Assembly (NCBI GenBank): GCA_001798855.1
Contig: MGQQ01000162.1
Span: forward strand, 1-63,121
Direction: 5' to 3'
DNA: 63,121 bases
Origin: Deltaproteobacteria bacterium RBG_16_49_23
GTDB lineage: Bacteria > Desulfobacterota > BSN033 > UBA1163
This document shows positions 15,671-24,028 of the stretch, in pieces. Made by a program: the position numbers and the translations under genes. Below the pieces are notes generated by a model. The model did no database searches and was not told where the DNA came from. It saw nothing but the letters and a program-made list of their open reading frames with translations. Numbering within the stretch: position 1 is the stretch's first letter; each line of letters opens with the position of its first letter.

Positions 15671-16528
15671 ATGGACATCAATCATCAAAGCTGGGACAAG
15701 AAGGAGAGCCTCTCAAGGCGGATGTTTCTGAAAGTGGTCGGATGGTTAACCCTAACAGGCGGAACCTGGAAAATACCGGGAATAGCCCATTCACAGGAAA
15801 AACCGGACGTTCAGTCTGAGAATGTCAGGTTTGAAGGGCAAGGGGGTACAGTAGGCGGTTACCTTTCGAAGCCTGCCGGAAAAGGGCCCTATCCGGGCGT
15901 GATCGTAATACATGAAAACAGGGCGATCACGGACTATATTAGAAACGTCAACAGGAACCTTGCAAAAGAAGGATATGTCAGCCTTGCCGTGAACCTTGTA
16001 TCCCGCAGCCTCGGACCGGATTATCCCGGCGATACGGATGAGGCGCGCGAAGCCCTGGGTAAACTATCCGATGCCGATGCAATGGCTGATCTGGATGTCG
16101 GCGTAGAATATCTTAAAAAGCAGCCCGTCGTCTTTACGAACTCCATTGGATGTATGGGGTTTTGTATGGGCGGAAGATTTTCTCTCCTTTTCGCTGCTCA
16201 CAGAAAAGACTTAAAGGCAGCCGTGGTCTTTTATGGCCGCACAATAAACAAGATCACCCCTCTGCAGCCAAAATCACCTATTGATGTTGTGCCCGAGATG
16301 AAAGCCATGCTGCTCGGGAATTACGGAGCAGCAGATGCGGCCATTCCTGTTGATGATGTTAAAAAACTCGAAGAAGAATTGAAGAAAAATAATAAGGTCT
16401 TTGACATGAAGATATACCCGGAGGCAAAACACGCCTTTCACAGGGAAGGACCGAATTACCACCCGGAAGCTGCAAAGGATTCATGGAAACGGACTCTGGA
16501 CTGGTTCGCCAAATACCTGAAGAAATAA
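15671..16528 (+). CDS. Tat-exported dienelactone hydrolase family protein
   Basis: A 285-residue alpha/beta hydrolase. Twin-arginine signal SRRMFLK (about 15-21) followed by a hydrophobic stretch; the mature enzyme has HENRAITDYIRN (about 84-95, the family Glu), nucleophile motif GFCMGGRF (about 160-167) with Cys as in classical dienelactone hydrolases, and AKHAFHREG (about 258-266) holding the catalytic His. Such enzymes open lactone rings or hydrolyse esters. Tat export implies folding in the cytoplasm and periplasmic action. The radical SAM gene begins within or just after its end. Confidence 0.88.
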   Translation: MDINHQSWDKKESLSRRMFLKVVGWLTLTGGTWKIPGIAHSQEKPDVQSENVRFEGQGGTVGGYLSKPAGKGPYPGVIVIHENRAITDYIRNVNRNLAKEGYVSLAVNLVSRSLGPDYPGDTDEAREALGKLSDADAMADLDVGVEYLKKQPVVFTNSIGCMGFCMGGRFSLLFAAHRKDLKAAVVFYGRTINKITPLQPKSPIDVVPEMKAMLLGNYGAADAAIPVDDVKKLEEELKKNNKVFDMKIYPEAKHAFHREGPNYHPEAAKDSWKRTLDWFAKYLKK

Positions 16529-16551
16529 GTCTTGAGAGAATAATTTCATCA

Positions 16552-17649
16552 ATGGCCCGGCAGTTGAGCCTTCTGATTAAACCTGTGTCTGCGGATTGCA
16601 ATATGCGATGTAAATATTGCTTTTACATACGCCCCGGCGATCCCTACCGTTCCGAAGGGCGTCATCTCATGGATGATAGAACCCTCCGGACAATGATATC
16701 CTCTTATATGAAATCAGCCGGAAAATGCGCCTCTTTTGGCTGGCAGGGAGGAGAGCCCCTTCTGGCCGGCATCGATTTTTTTAAAAGGGTGGCGGAATAT
16801 CAGCAAAGTTATGGCTTATCGGCACAGCTCGTAAGCAATAACCTGCAAACCAATGGACTCTTGCTCAATGACGAATGGGCCAAATTCTTCAAACGTTATA
16901 ACTTCTTCATCGGAGTGAGCCTCGATGGCCCTGAAGAATATCATAACGCCTATCGCCATGCGCTCAACGGCCTGGATTCCTTCCGACAGACAATGAAAGG
17001 AATTCAAACCCTCAGAAATCATCAGGTGGAATTCAGTATTCTCACCGTTGTCAATGACATCACGGTCAAGAAGCCTGCGGAGCTCTTCCAATTTTTCATA
17101 AGAAATGGGCTCTATCATTTGCAGTTCATACCCTGTGTTGAGATGAACAGAGAGACACAGGAAATGAAAGGCTACTCTTTAAGTGTTCCGGATTACAAAG
17201 ACTTTCTCTGCACCCTTTTCGACGTCTGGTATAACAAAGGCAAACCCATTGCCTCCATAAGACTTTTCGAGAACATCCTGGCCGTCTATATGGGGATCGA
17301 TCCTGAAATATGTGCCTTCCATAACGAGTGTGGCAGTTATGTTGTGGTTGAATACAACGGGGATGTTTATCCCTGTGATTTTTTTGTGGAAGAGGATTGG
17401 ATGGCCGGAAACCTTCTTGAAACGCCGGTCCATGAGATGATGAACGGCCCGAAGTTACAGGCATTCAATCGCCGCAAAATTCAGCAATCCTCCGGATGCA
17501 GTAATTGTGAATGGAATTTTATCTGTCATTTCGGATGCCAGCATGACCGCCTGGTGAATGGGATGAATTATCTTTGCGAGGCGTACAGGGAATTCTTCAG
17601 CTACACACAAAAAAGATTCCACCTATTAAAACAGGCCTTATCAACCTAA
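16552..17649 (+). CDS. Radical SAM/SPASM protein, anaerobic sulfatase-maturase-like
   Basis: A 365-residue protein. Radical SAM cluster CNMRCKYCFY (about 16-25), GWQGGEPLLAG (about 65-75, SAM binding), SLDGPEEYHN, and a C-terminal SPASM region with cysteines in CAFHNECGSY, YPCDFF and CSNCEWNFICHFGCQHD. This order matches anaerobic sulfatase-maturating enzymes, which convert Cys or Ser to formylglycine. No sulfatase is encoded in the window, so the target is unknown; the partner may be elsewhere or non-sulfatase. An upstream in-frame ATG at 16483 would overlap the hydrolase by 46 bp; 16552 is preferred because the family begins with this RQLSLLIKP block. Confidence 0.88.
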   Translation: MARQLSLLIKPVSADCNMRCKYCFYIRPGDPYRSEGRHLMDDRTLRTMISSYMKSAGKCASFGWQGGEPLLAGIDFFKRVAEYQQSYGLSAQLVSNNLQTNGLLLNDEWAKFFKRYNFFIGVSLDGPEEYHNAYRHALNGLDSFRQTMKGIQTLRNHQVEFSILTVVNDITVKKPAELFQFFIRNGLYHLQFIPCVEMNRETQEMKGYSLSVPDYKDFLCTLFDVWYNKGKPIASIRLFENILAVYMGIDPEICAFHNECGSYVVVEYNGDVYPCDFFVEEDWMAGNLLETPVHEMMNGPKLQAFNRRKIQQSSGCSNCEWNFICHFGCQHDRLVNGMNYLCEAYREFFSYTQKRFHLLKQALST

Positions 17650-17780
17650 CACTGCTTTATAAATTGATTTCCTATCACCCGATATCCTGATCTCCTGATC
17701 CCCTGATTCCCCTATCTCCTTATCTCCCCATCTTTTTTAAAAAGGCGCCCCATTCTCTTTCACTCGAAGATTACTAAAAA
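17650..17780. other. Intergenic gap, low-complexity CTCCTGATC-type repeats
   Basis: No gene. At 17685-17735 a degenerate series of CTGATCTCC / CTATCTCCTTATCTCCCC units occurs, the reverse complement of the GGGGAGATAAGGAGATGG series at 39858-39935. Confidence 0.5.
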
Positions 17781-17963
17781 CTAAATTGAGCGATTTATTA
17801 TTCTAAATGTAGCCGCAACCTTTAGGTTGCGTGATTTTACCTGCCCGCCGAATAAGTTCTTTGGCAGGCGGGTCGGAAACGATTTCTCACCCAACGGGTG
17901 AGAGGAAACCGCAGGCTAAAGCCTTCGGCTACAGGTTCCTTTCAAAAGAATCGCTCAATTTAG
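17781..17963. mobile_element. MITE-like element with 15-bp terminal inverted repeats
   Basis: A 183-bp AT-edged segment bounded by CTAAATTGAGCGATT (17781-17795) and its perfect inverted copy AATCGCTCAATTTAG (17949-17963). Inside are nested hairpins (GCAACCTTTAGGTTGC; CCTGCCCGCC...GGCGGGT; CTCACCCAACGGGTGAG) and a GGCTAAAGCCTTCGGCTAC unit resembling one at 54990-55012. No coding capacity. This is the architecture of a non-autonomous miniature inverted-repeat element. No clear target duplication is visible at the edges. Confidence 0.75.
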
Positions 17964-18066
17964 GTAAAAGATATCTCATTATTAAATAAGTTCCAAATAC
18001 CTGTCCCTCCCTTTTTCCCTCCGGGTCGGAGACTAAAGGGGGGCGAGGGGGGATGATCGATCTTAA

Positions 18067-18537
18067 TTATCCAGCCGCCCCTTCAAGGATAAGGTCGTCC
18101 TTGATCTGGATACAACCGATCACGCTCTGAGCCGCAGGGCAGGAGGTCAGATAAGAAGAGAAGGCTTCTCTCGCCTCCTTCTCCTTTCCCGCAGCCACCT
18201 TCAAATAGTACTTGACCCGAATCTGGGTGATCTTCAGCACATTGTTAACATTTTCGATATCCCCTTCCACTTCCGCCCGATAAAGGTCTTCAGGAGTGGG
18301 AATCTGTTTTTCGGCCAGGAACCTGGCCAGCGTTCCCGTCATTCAGGCTGCCGTGGCCGCAACGATATGGTCAAGCGTGGCAGCATGTTCTTTTTCCGGT
18401 TCTATTTTATAGAACCGCTTGATCCCTCCGTGGACCCCGTAATAGACCGGCTCATTAAATCCCTCGATCATCGCCCTTCGGGTCGGACCTTTTTCCCTTA
18501 CGATTTTGATTCGCGACGTGTGAACAATCTCACCCAT
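18067..18537 (-). CDS. OsmC-family peroxidase-like selenoprotein (in-frame TGA = Sec)
   Basis: Read through one TGA (codon at 18345-18343) this gives a complete 156-residue OsmC/Ohr-superfamily protein: VYYGVHGGIKRFY and AATLDHIVAATAA, then TGA, MTGTLARFLAEKQIPTP, and near the end YLTSCPAAQSVIGCIQI with the second conserved Cys. In homologues the residue exactly at the TGA is the peroxidatic cysteine, so the stop replaces Cys by selenocysteine rather than breaking the gene. The frame is intact on both sides, a strong AAGGAGG precedes the ATG at 18537, and a bSECIS-like hairpin starts 14 bases after the TGA. Expected role: thiol-dependent reduction of hydroperoxides in the cytoplasm. Requires SelB and tRNA-Sec, not present in this window. 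Confidence 0.85.
18313..18345 (-). promoter_or_regulatory. bSECIS-like element downstream of the OsmC UGA
   Basis: After the UGA and 14 bases comes GGCCAGGTTCCTGGCC (18328-18313), a perfect inverted repeat. Folded as five base pairs (GGCCA/TGGCC) with loop GGTTCC, it places a G at the first two loop positions about 19 bases from the UGA, as expected of bacterial SECIS elements. Confidence 0.7.
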
Positions 18538-18593
18538 AGGCGCCTCCTTAATTCATCGTTTTTAAATTCCGGTCTCCGCATTCCGCATTTGTA

Positions 18594-19071
18594 GAGGCTA
18601 ATTGTTTTATGGATGGCCCCATCCCTTTTTGAAGCCTCTCATTACAATCTTGGAAATGCCTGATTGCAAGACCTGATCCCAGAGCTACGAACACAAGATT
18701 TACGCAAATACCGAATTACCAATGCCCCTATGGACCCACGGAGGACCCCAACCTGCTTCCTCAAAATCATGCAGCTTTTTCCATCTTGATAGACGTAACA
18801 GTTTAGTCCTTATCTTACCCGTAGGTTGTCGAGATATCAACTTGAATTATTATCCCAAATCCCGATATAGAAAAAATAGACGTACCTAACCGGGAGAATT
18901 TAGAGAGATTTTTTTAAAGTGAGAATTCCTGATTCTTCAAATCGTCTCTTTATCCCGTATCATTAGAGAGCGCCCCAACGGGGCATGGCCATTCGCTTTT
19001 GAGCAAACGACCTCCTTAACCTATCTCTTTCCTCTGGATTTGTCTCTGTTTTCACCCATATGGATATCAAC
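18594..19071. other. Intergenic gap without recognisable genes
   Basis: No convincing reading frame on either strand. AT-rich between 18830 and 18960. A GCGCCCCAACGGGGC hairpin occurs near 18970. Probably decayed sequence flanking the transposase remnant. Confidence 0.5.
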
Positions 19072-19255
19072 TCAGTTCAAAGGCCTTGTGCCTGATCCCT
19101 TAAACAATTTCAACTTTTCCAGATCGATCATCAGCTTCAGAACGGTCTTGCCGGCATGCTTCACGATCCGGCCCGCGATCTGAACCATTTTCCATCGAAA
19201 GGTAGCAATCGTCTGTTTGATCCAAGACTCCGGACACGAGAACCGTTTGAACCCA
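19072..19255 (-). pseudogene. Transposase C-terminal remnant (IS1380-like)
   Basis: On the minus strand the frame ending in TGA at 19072-19074 reads FKRFSCPESWIKQTIATF, RWKMVQIAGRIVKHAGKTVL and KLMIDLEKLKLFKG. The basic helix RWKMVQIAGRIVKHAGK resembles the C-terminal end of IS1380-type transposases. No start, catalytic core or terminal repeats remain. It marks an old insertion next to the sigma-54 regulator. Confidence 0.55.
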
Positions 19256-19342
19256 ATAAACTGGGGGATGGCAAGGCAAGTTGGGGTCCATTGGAAAAGG
19301 AGGCTTTGGGCCGATGGGTTGACAAAAAGAATAGATGGGGTT

Positions 19343-21286
19343 TCAAAGTCCGTATTTTTTCAACTTGCGCCACAGCGTGCTGCGGTCAATACCCAAGATT
19401 CGGGAAATTTCATTTTTGTTCTTATACTTTCTACACATTTCTTGAATAAGGGTCTTTTCTGTTTCGCCCAAGGCGGTCTCAAGATGGGCTGCAGGTTCTT
19501 CGGCTGCGGAGGGTCGCGTTTTTCTTTCCAGACAGGCCTCCAGGAGAGCGCTAATCTTTTCCCCGTGCTTCCCGGGCTGATATAGGAGACAAAACCGTTT
19601 GGCAATGTTTTCCAGTTCCCGAACATTTCCCTTAAAAGGTTCATTTTCTAAAATACGTCGAATCAATTGTTTCTTTTTAATCAGAGAACCGATGATCTCC
19701 TTGCGCGTCCTGCCTATAAAATGCAAAAAGAGTGGAGCCAAATCTTCCGGACGTTCGCATAGAGGAGGAATATGCAGGCGGAAGGCGCTCAAACGATAAT
19801 AAAGATCTTCCCGGAACCGATGGTCAGCGACACAGGATTCCATATCAAGGTTGGTAGCGGCTATAATGCGAATTTCCACGGGAATAATTCGGTCGCTTCC
19901 AAGTTTCAAAATTTCATGTTCAGAGAGGAGGCGCAAAAGTTTGGCTTGCAGAGAATAGCTGAGGGAGGTAATTTCATCCAGAAAAAGCGTTCCTTTATGG
20001 GCTAACTCAATCAGGCCTTTTTTCCCGGAAACATGAGCCCCGGTAAAGGCCCCTTTCTCATAACCAAAAAGTTCGCTTTCCAGAAGCTCACTCGGCAGGG
20101 TGGCACAATTGATGGCCACAAAAGGACCTTTGCACTGATTACTGATCGTGTGAATACTGTGGGCGAAAAGCTCTTTACCTGTCCCACTTTCTCCTGTAAT
20201 CAGAATGGGACCTTGAGCTGCGGCGAATAGAGACGCTTTCTCTTGGCATAAGCGTATCGCCGGGCTTTCGCCTATAATATCGTCTAATTTGTACTTGGCT
20301 ACAAAACCCCGGTCATGAAGTTTTTTCCTTACCGTAAATTCCGCATCCTGGATTTCATCAATTTTCGTAAAGGTGCAAACTAAACCATGAATTCCTTCTG
20401 AGGAGCGAACGGGTATGTAGTTTACAACTAAATTTTCCCTCTCGATGGCGTTGAGAATTTTATGGCCTTGATATAATACTTCCTCCGCGGTTTTACTGCC
20501 GAAGAGATCCGTTACCCTCTGGCCCTGCAGCTTCTTGGTTCCCAAACGGGTTTGGGCGGGAGGATTGTCTAAAATGACCTGCCCGGCCTCATCGGTTAAT
20601 AGCAGACCTTCGGGGAAATGGTTGACCACAGCATTAAGCTGTGATATCCGGCGGATTCCTTCATGCTGAATTTTACAGATTTCCAGGGCATTCTTGACCG
20701 CCATGCGAATCATGTCCATGCCCTTATAAAGTAAAATCCCCTTCATCCCCAGTTTTTCAGCAATCCCGACTGTATAACTCCCTCCGATTACCACCCTGTA
20801 GCCTTTTTCCTTCCCTATCTTGCAGGCATTCTCATATTCCCCACTGGTGTCACAGTAAAAAGGCAAAAAGGAAGCGTTCATCACCTGCGATAGGAGGGAA
20901 AGGTCAAAATCCCGGTCATCTCCTGACAGACACAAGCTGATACGATTATCGAAATTCTGGGCCTCCTGGGTGGCCCGGATCAAATCAGGAAACGTTGGGC
21001 GGAAGGAGATGATCGGAATTTTGAGATGCTTTGAATGCATTCTCCTGGTTGACGGTCCAGCCAATACAATATCTGCTACCCCTTCGATTTCTCGTAAAAA
21101 AAACTCCGCTTCCTCCAACAAGCTGGTGATAAAAATAAAATCGGCATCATCGCCAAACTCGGCAGCAACTTTCCGGGCGATGGCGATCACGGGCTTATAT
21201 CCCACAATACAAAGTTTAGGTTTCATCTCCTTCTTCCACGTATGTTTCATCTTTACATCATTTTTTTCATGTTTGCAACAAAACAA
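19343..21286 (-). CDS. Sigma-54-dependent enhancer-binding regulator, PrpR-like
   Basis: A 647-residue regulator. PrpR-type ligand-sensing N-terminal domain about 22-195 ([36 protein letters not shown]); PAS domain about 205-320; AAA+ domain about 335-570 with Walker [12 protein letters not shown], the sigma-54 contact loop GAFTGA ([17 protein letters not shown]), Walker B GTLFLDEI and arginine finger REDLYYRLS; Fis-type HTH at the end ([22 protein letters not shown]). The start is uncertain: TTG 21286 has an AGGAAAG upstream, while ATG 21250 or 21226 begin nearer the domain. Transcribed away from the catabolic operon, whose -24/-12 promoter it very likely activates. The PrpR_N domain suggests an organic-acid or CoA-ester inducer. 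Confidence 0.93.
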   Translation of the reverse strand: MFCCKHEKNDVKMKHTWKKEMKPKLCIVGYKPVIAIARKVAAEFGDDADFIFITSLLEEAEFFLREIEGVADIVLAGPSTRRMHSKHLKIPIISFRPTFPDLIRATQEAQNFDNRISLCLSGDDRDFDLSLLSQVMNASFLPFYCDTSGEYENACKIGKEKGYRVVIGGSYTVGIAEKLGMKGILLYKGMDMIRMAVKNALEICKIQHEGIRRISQLNAVVNHFPEGLLLTDEAGQVILDNPPAQTRLGTKKLQGQRVTDLFGSKTAEEVLYQGHKILNAIERENLVVNYIPVRSSEGIHGLVCTFTKIDEIQDAEFTVRKKLHDRGFVAKYKLDDIIGESPAIRLCQEKASLFAAAQGPILITGESGTGKELFAHSIHTISNQCKGPFVAINCATLPSELLESELFGYEKGAFTGAHVSGKKGLIELAHKGTLFLDEITSLSYSLQAKLLRLLSEHEILKLGSDRIIPVEIRIIAATNLDMESCVADHRFREDLYYRLSAFRLHIPPLCERPEDLAPLFLHFIGRTRKEIIGSLIKKKQLIRRILENEPFKGNVRELENIAKRFCLLYQPGKHGEKISALLEACLERKTRPSAAEEPAAHLETALGETEKTLIQEMCRKYKNKNEISRILGIDRSTLWRKLKKYGL

Positions 21287-21375
21287 TCATTCAAGGTCTT
21301 TCCTTTCTACCTGTAAGTCACCGCCATTCATCTGATTTTTTTACTTTATTTATAAAAAATAGTTCAAATCTCCCT

Positions 21376-21392
21376 TTGGCATTTATTTTGCT
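21376..21392 (+). promoter_or_regulatory. Sigma-54 (-24/-12) promoter of the catabolic operon
   Basis: TTGGCATTTATTTTGCT matches the consensus TTGGCAN6TTGCT, with GG and GC exactly ten bases apart. Transcription should start near 21403, 34 bases before the first gene. The sigma-54 activator gene is divergent next to it. A TTTGCAACAAA inverted motif at about 21272-21282 is a possible activator site. Confidence 0.85.
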
Positions 21393-21436
21393 GTAATTCT
21401 TTTGTCCTCAGAAAAAGATTAAAAGGGGGCGGTTTC

Positions 21437-22558
21437 ATGAAGATCATCGATGTTGTTGCCAATAACCTTACGATTCCCTACCCGGGGAAGGTGAGGCCCG
21501 CCTGGCAGCCTGGCCTGGTCATTTCCTCCCACAACTTCACCTTGGTGCGCATCTTCACCGATGAAGGGATTATGGGCATTGGGGGAACAAGCGGCCATCT
21601 TGCCGGGGTGATCTTAACCCAAGTCAAACCCTATTTGGTTGGCGAAGACCCATTGGCGGCGGAACGCTTGGCCCGAGTTTATCGCAATGCCGGAAGCGGC
21701 ATCTGGTGTATAGATATGGCTTTGTGGGATATTATCGGCAAGGCTGCGCGCCTTCCGCTTCATAAACTTTGGGGAAGCTACCGCAATAAAATATTGGCTT
21801 ACGCCAGCGCGGTTGAAATGGGAAAACCTGAAGATCGAGCCTTGCTTGCGGCACACTATCAAGAATTGGGATTTAAGGCCATGAAGCTCCGGTTCCACAA
21901 TGAGAAGATGGCCGATGACCTATTCATCCTGGATGCCTGTCTGAAGGCAACCCAGGGGAAAATGGATTTTATGGTGGATGCCAATCAGGCCACCAATTTA
22001 CCATCTCCCGAACAGGGGGTAGTCTGGGATTTTCAGAGGGCTTGGCGTATGGCCCGCGAATTGGAAGCCCGGGGGGGGCTCTGGCTGGAGGAACCACTCT
22101 CCCGCTATGATTTTGACAATCTGATTCGCCTGCGAGAGGCCACGGAAATTTACATCGCCGGAGGGGAAAAAAATCAGGGACTGCACGAATTCCGCTGGCT
22201 CATCGAACGCGGGGTTTACGACATCATCCAGCCAGATTGCGCCATGTCCGAAGGCGTCTCCCAGCTGCGCAAGGTTGCGGCCATGGCCGAAATATACAAA
22301 AGGCACTTCGTCCCCCACCATAGCATGAGCGGAATCGGCCTATCAGCGGCAATCCATCTGTCCTGCACGTTTCCGGGTTTGACTTGGGTGGAACTGATGT
22401 ACGAGCCAAGAACCCGAACGATCGAAGCTTATCAGCAATTGGGCGGTATTTTGGAATCAAAAATCTGGATTGACAGGGAAGGATACGTCGCCGCCCCCGA
22501 CGGCCCCGGGTTAGGAGTCATCCTCAACGAAAAAAAGATTGATCAATATACAGTTTAG
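21437..22558 (+). CDS. Mandelate racemase/muconate lactonizing family enzyme (acid-sugar dehydratase-like)
   Basis: A 373-residue enolase-superfamily enzyme. N-terminal capping domain about 1-120; barrel with KAMKLRFH (about 150-157, K-x-R in place of the usual K-x-K), metal ligands in MVDANQAT (about 178-185), WLEEPLS and AGGEKNQG, and the Asp-His dyad of the mandelate racemase subgroup in IIQPDCAMSEG and FVPHHSMSGIG. This subgroup abstracts the proton next to a carboxylate, most often dehydrating acid sugars, sometimes epimerising. Starts 34 bases after the sigma-54 promoter with a strong AAGGGGG ribosome-binding site. Substrate not determinable from sequence; a betaine epimerase role is an alternative given the MttB neighbour. 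Confidence 0.88.
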   Translation: MKIIDVVANNLTIPYPGKVRPAWQPGLVISSHNFTLVRIFTDEGIMGIGGTSGHLAGVILTQVKPYLVGEDPLAAERLARVYRNAGSGIWCIDMALWDIIGKAARLPLHKLWGSYRNKILAYASAVEMGKPEDRALLAAHYQELGFKAMKLRFHNEKMADDLFILDACLKATQGKMDFMVDANQATNLPSPEQGVVWDFQRAWRMARELEARGGLWLEEPLSRYDFDNLIRLREATEIYIAGGEKNQGLHEFRWLIERGVYDIIQPDCAMSEGVSQLRKVAAMAEIYKRHFVPHHSMSGIGLSAAIHLSCTFPGLTWVELMYEPRTRTIEAYQQLGGILESKIWIDREGYVAAPDGPGLGVILNEKKIDQYTV

Positions 22559-22615
22559 TCTTCCCCACTTCACTTTTATTTTTGGCCGGTTGGAAAGACG
22601 GAGAGGCCTGAAGGT

Positions 22616-24004
22616 ATGAAGATCAAGAATCGAGAAAGTTTAGTTGCAACTGGAGATATCGCCGGCCGGCAGGTGGTATTAGAGATCCTTGAGACTGCCC
22701 TTCAAACCCTTGACTCCTATCAGGTGATCAGGAATCTTTTAAGGCTGGATGGAAATATTCTTCGGATAGGAAACCAAAAATGGAATCTGCAGGAGAAACG
22801 CCGTCTTTTTGTGGTTGGAGCCGGGAAAGCCTGTAACTCCATGGCCAAAGCGGTTGAAGATACGTTGGGAAACCGGATTACTAAGGGCATAGTGATTGTA
22901 AAACAAATAGACGGTGCGGGTTCATTACACCGGATAGAATTGGCAGTAGGCGGCCACCCTCTCCCCAACGAGGAGGGTCTGCTGGCCAGCCGACGTATTT
23001 TGGACCTGGTGAATGATGCTGGACCTGGGGATCTTTTTATTGGCTTGATTAGCGGCGGAAGTTCGGCCTTGATGAGTTGCCCTGTCCCTGGAATCACTTT
23101 AGAGGATGAAATGAAAGTAACGGCCGAGCTTTTGCGTAGCGGCGCCCGCATCCTGGAAATCAATGCCGTGCGCCGCCACATTTCTGCCGCCAATGGAGGT
23201 CGATTAGCCCAAAAAATTGAAGCCAAAGGGGCGGAGATGATCAATTTGATCATCTCCGATTCCGTGGGGAGCAAGCCCACGATTGACCCAGACCAACCCG
23301 CTAAATTTTTCGGGACCCCCGTGGCAGCGGATTCCACCACTCTTCAGGATGCCCGCAACGTCTTAAAAAAATATGATCTTCTTCCCCTGATTCCACCCTC
23401 GATCGTTGAATTCCTTCACAACCCCAACCCCGCACATGAGACTCCTAAAACTCTCGGCAATTGCATCCATCATTTCGTATTGCAAAAACCGGCAGATGCC
23501 TGTGAGGCTGCCAAACGAGCGGTGGATAGGATGGGCCTTGACGGGTTGATCCTGACCACACACCTCGAAGGGGAGAGCCGGGAAGGAGGGATATTTTTGG
23601 CCGCTGTAGCCAAGGAAACCGCTTTGAACCATCGCCCCCTTGCACCTCCTTGCGTGCTGATTGCGGGGGGGGAAACGACAACCAGAGTCGATGGTCCCTG
23701 CGGAATGGGGGGCCCTTCTCAGGAACTGGCTCTTAGTTTTGCATTAGAAACGGCAGGCCTGGAAGGATTTTGTATTGGGGCGATCGATACCGATGGCACG
23801 GATGGCCCATCGGAGATTGCCGGGGGAATGACCGACGGCACAACAGTGGCGCGAGCTCATAGAAAAGGTGTGAATGCGTATGAACAATTGCGCGCCCATA
23901 ATAGCTCGGCAGTTCTGCGAATGGTTGGCGATGAAATTGTGACCGGAAACACGGGCACAAATGTCTGCGACTTGAACGTGATTTATATTGGACCAAAAAG
24001 TTAA
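22616..24004 (+). CDS. Glycerate 2-kinase (GckA/MOFRL family)
   Basis: A 462-residue protein of the glycerate kinase type with an N-terminal DUF4147 domain and C-terminal MOFRL domain. Visible blocks: RRLFVVGAGKACNSMAKAVED (about 62-82), GGHPLPNEEGLLASRRILDL, LISGGSSALMSCPVPGITLEDE (about 143-164), then in MOFRL VLIAGGETTTRVDGPCGMGGPSQELAL and AIDTDGTDGPSEIAGGM. It phosphorylates glycerate with ATP, in this family giving 2-phosphoglycerate. That is the enolase substrate, and the next gene is an enolase paralogue, so the pair points to a route to PEP. Confidence 0.9.
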   Translation: MKIKNRESLVATGDIAGRQVVLEILETALQTLDSYQVIRNLLRLDGNILRIGNQKWNLQEKRRLFVVGAGKACNSMAKAVEDTLGNRITKGIVIVKQIDGAGSLHRIELAVGGHPLPNEEGLLASRRILDLVNDAGPGDLFIGLISGGSSALMSCPVPGITLEDEMKVTAELLRSGARILEINAVRRHISAANGGRLAQKIEAKGAEMINLIISDSVGSKPTIDPDQPAKFFGTPVAADSTTLQDARNVLKKYDLLPLIPPSIVEFLHNPNPAHETPKTLGNCIHHFVLQKPADACEAAKRAVDRMGLDGLILTTHLEGESREGGIFLAAVAKETALNHRPLAPPCVLIAGGETTTRVDGPCGMGGPSQELALSFALETAGLEGFCIGAIDTDGTDGPSEIAGGMTDGTTVARAHRKGVNAYEQLRAHNSSAVLRMVGDEIVTGNTGTNVCDLNVIYIGPKS

Positions 24005-24028
24005 GGGGAGAACGTAGAGCGCAATCTT

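Noticed and set aside
17650-18066. rRNA or small-RNA gene in the hairpin-rich gap
   Set aside because: Hairpins are bounded by perfect terminal inverted repeats and contain dispersed repeat units, fitting a MITE better than a conserved RNA.
18343-18345. Reading the OsmC gene as a pseudogene or as two small genes
   Set aside because: The stop is TGA, the frame is the same on both sides, it replaces the catalytic Cys exactly, and a SECIS-like hairpin follows; a random nonsense mutation would not predict these.
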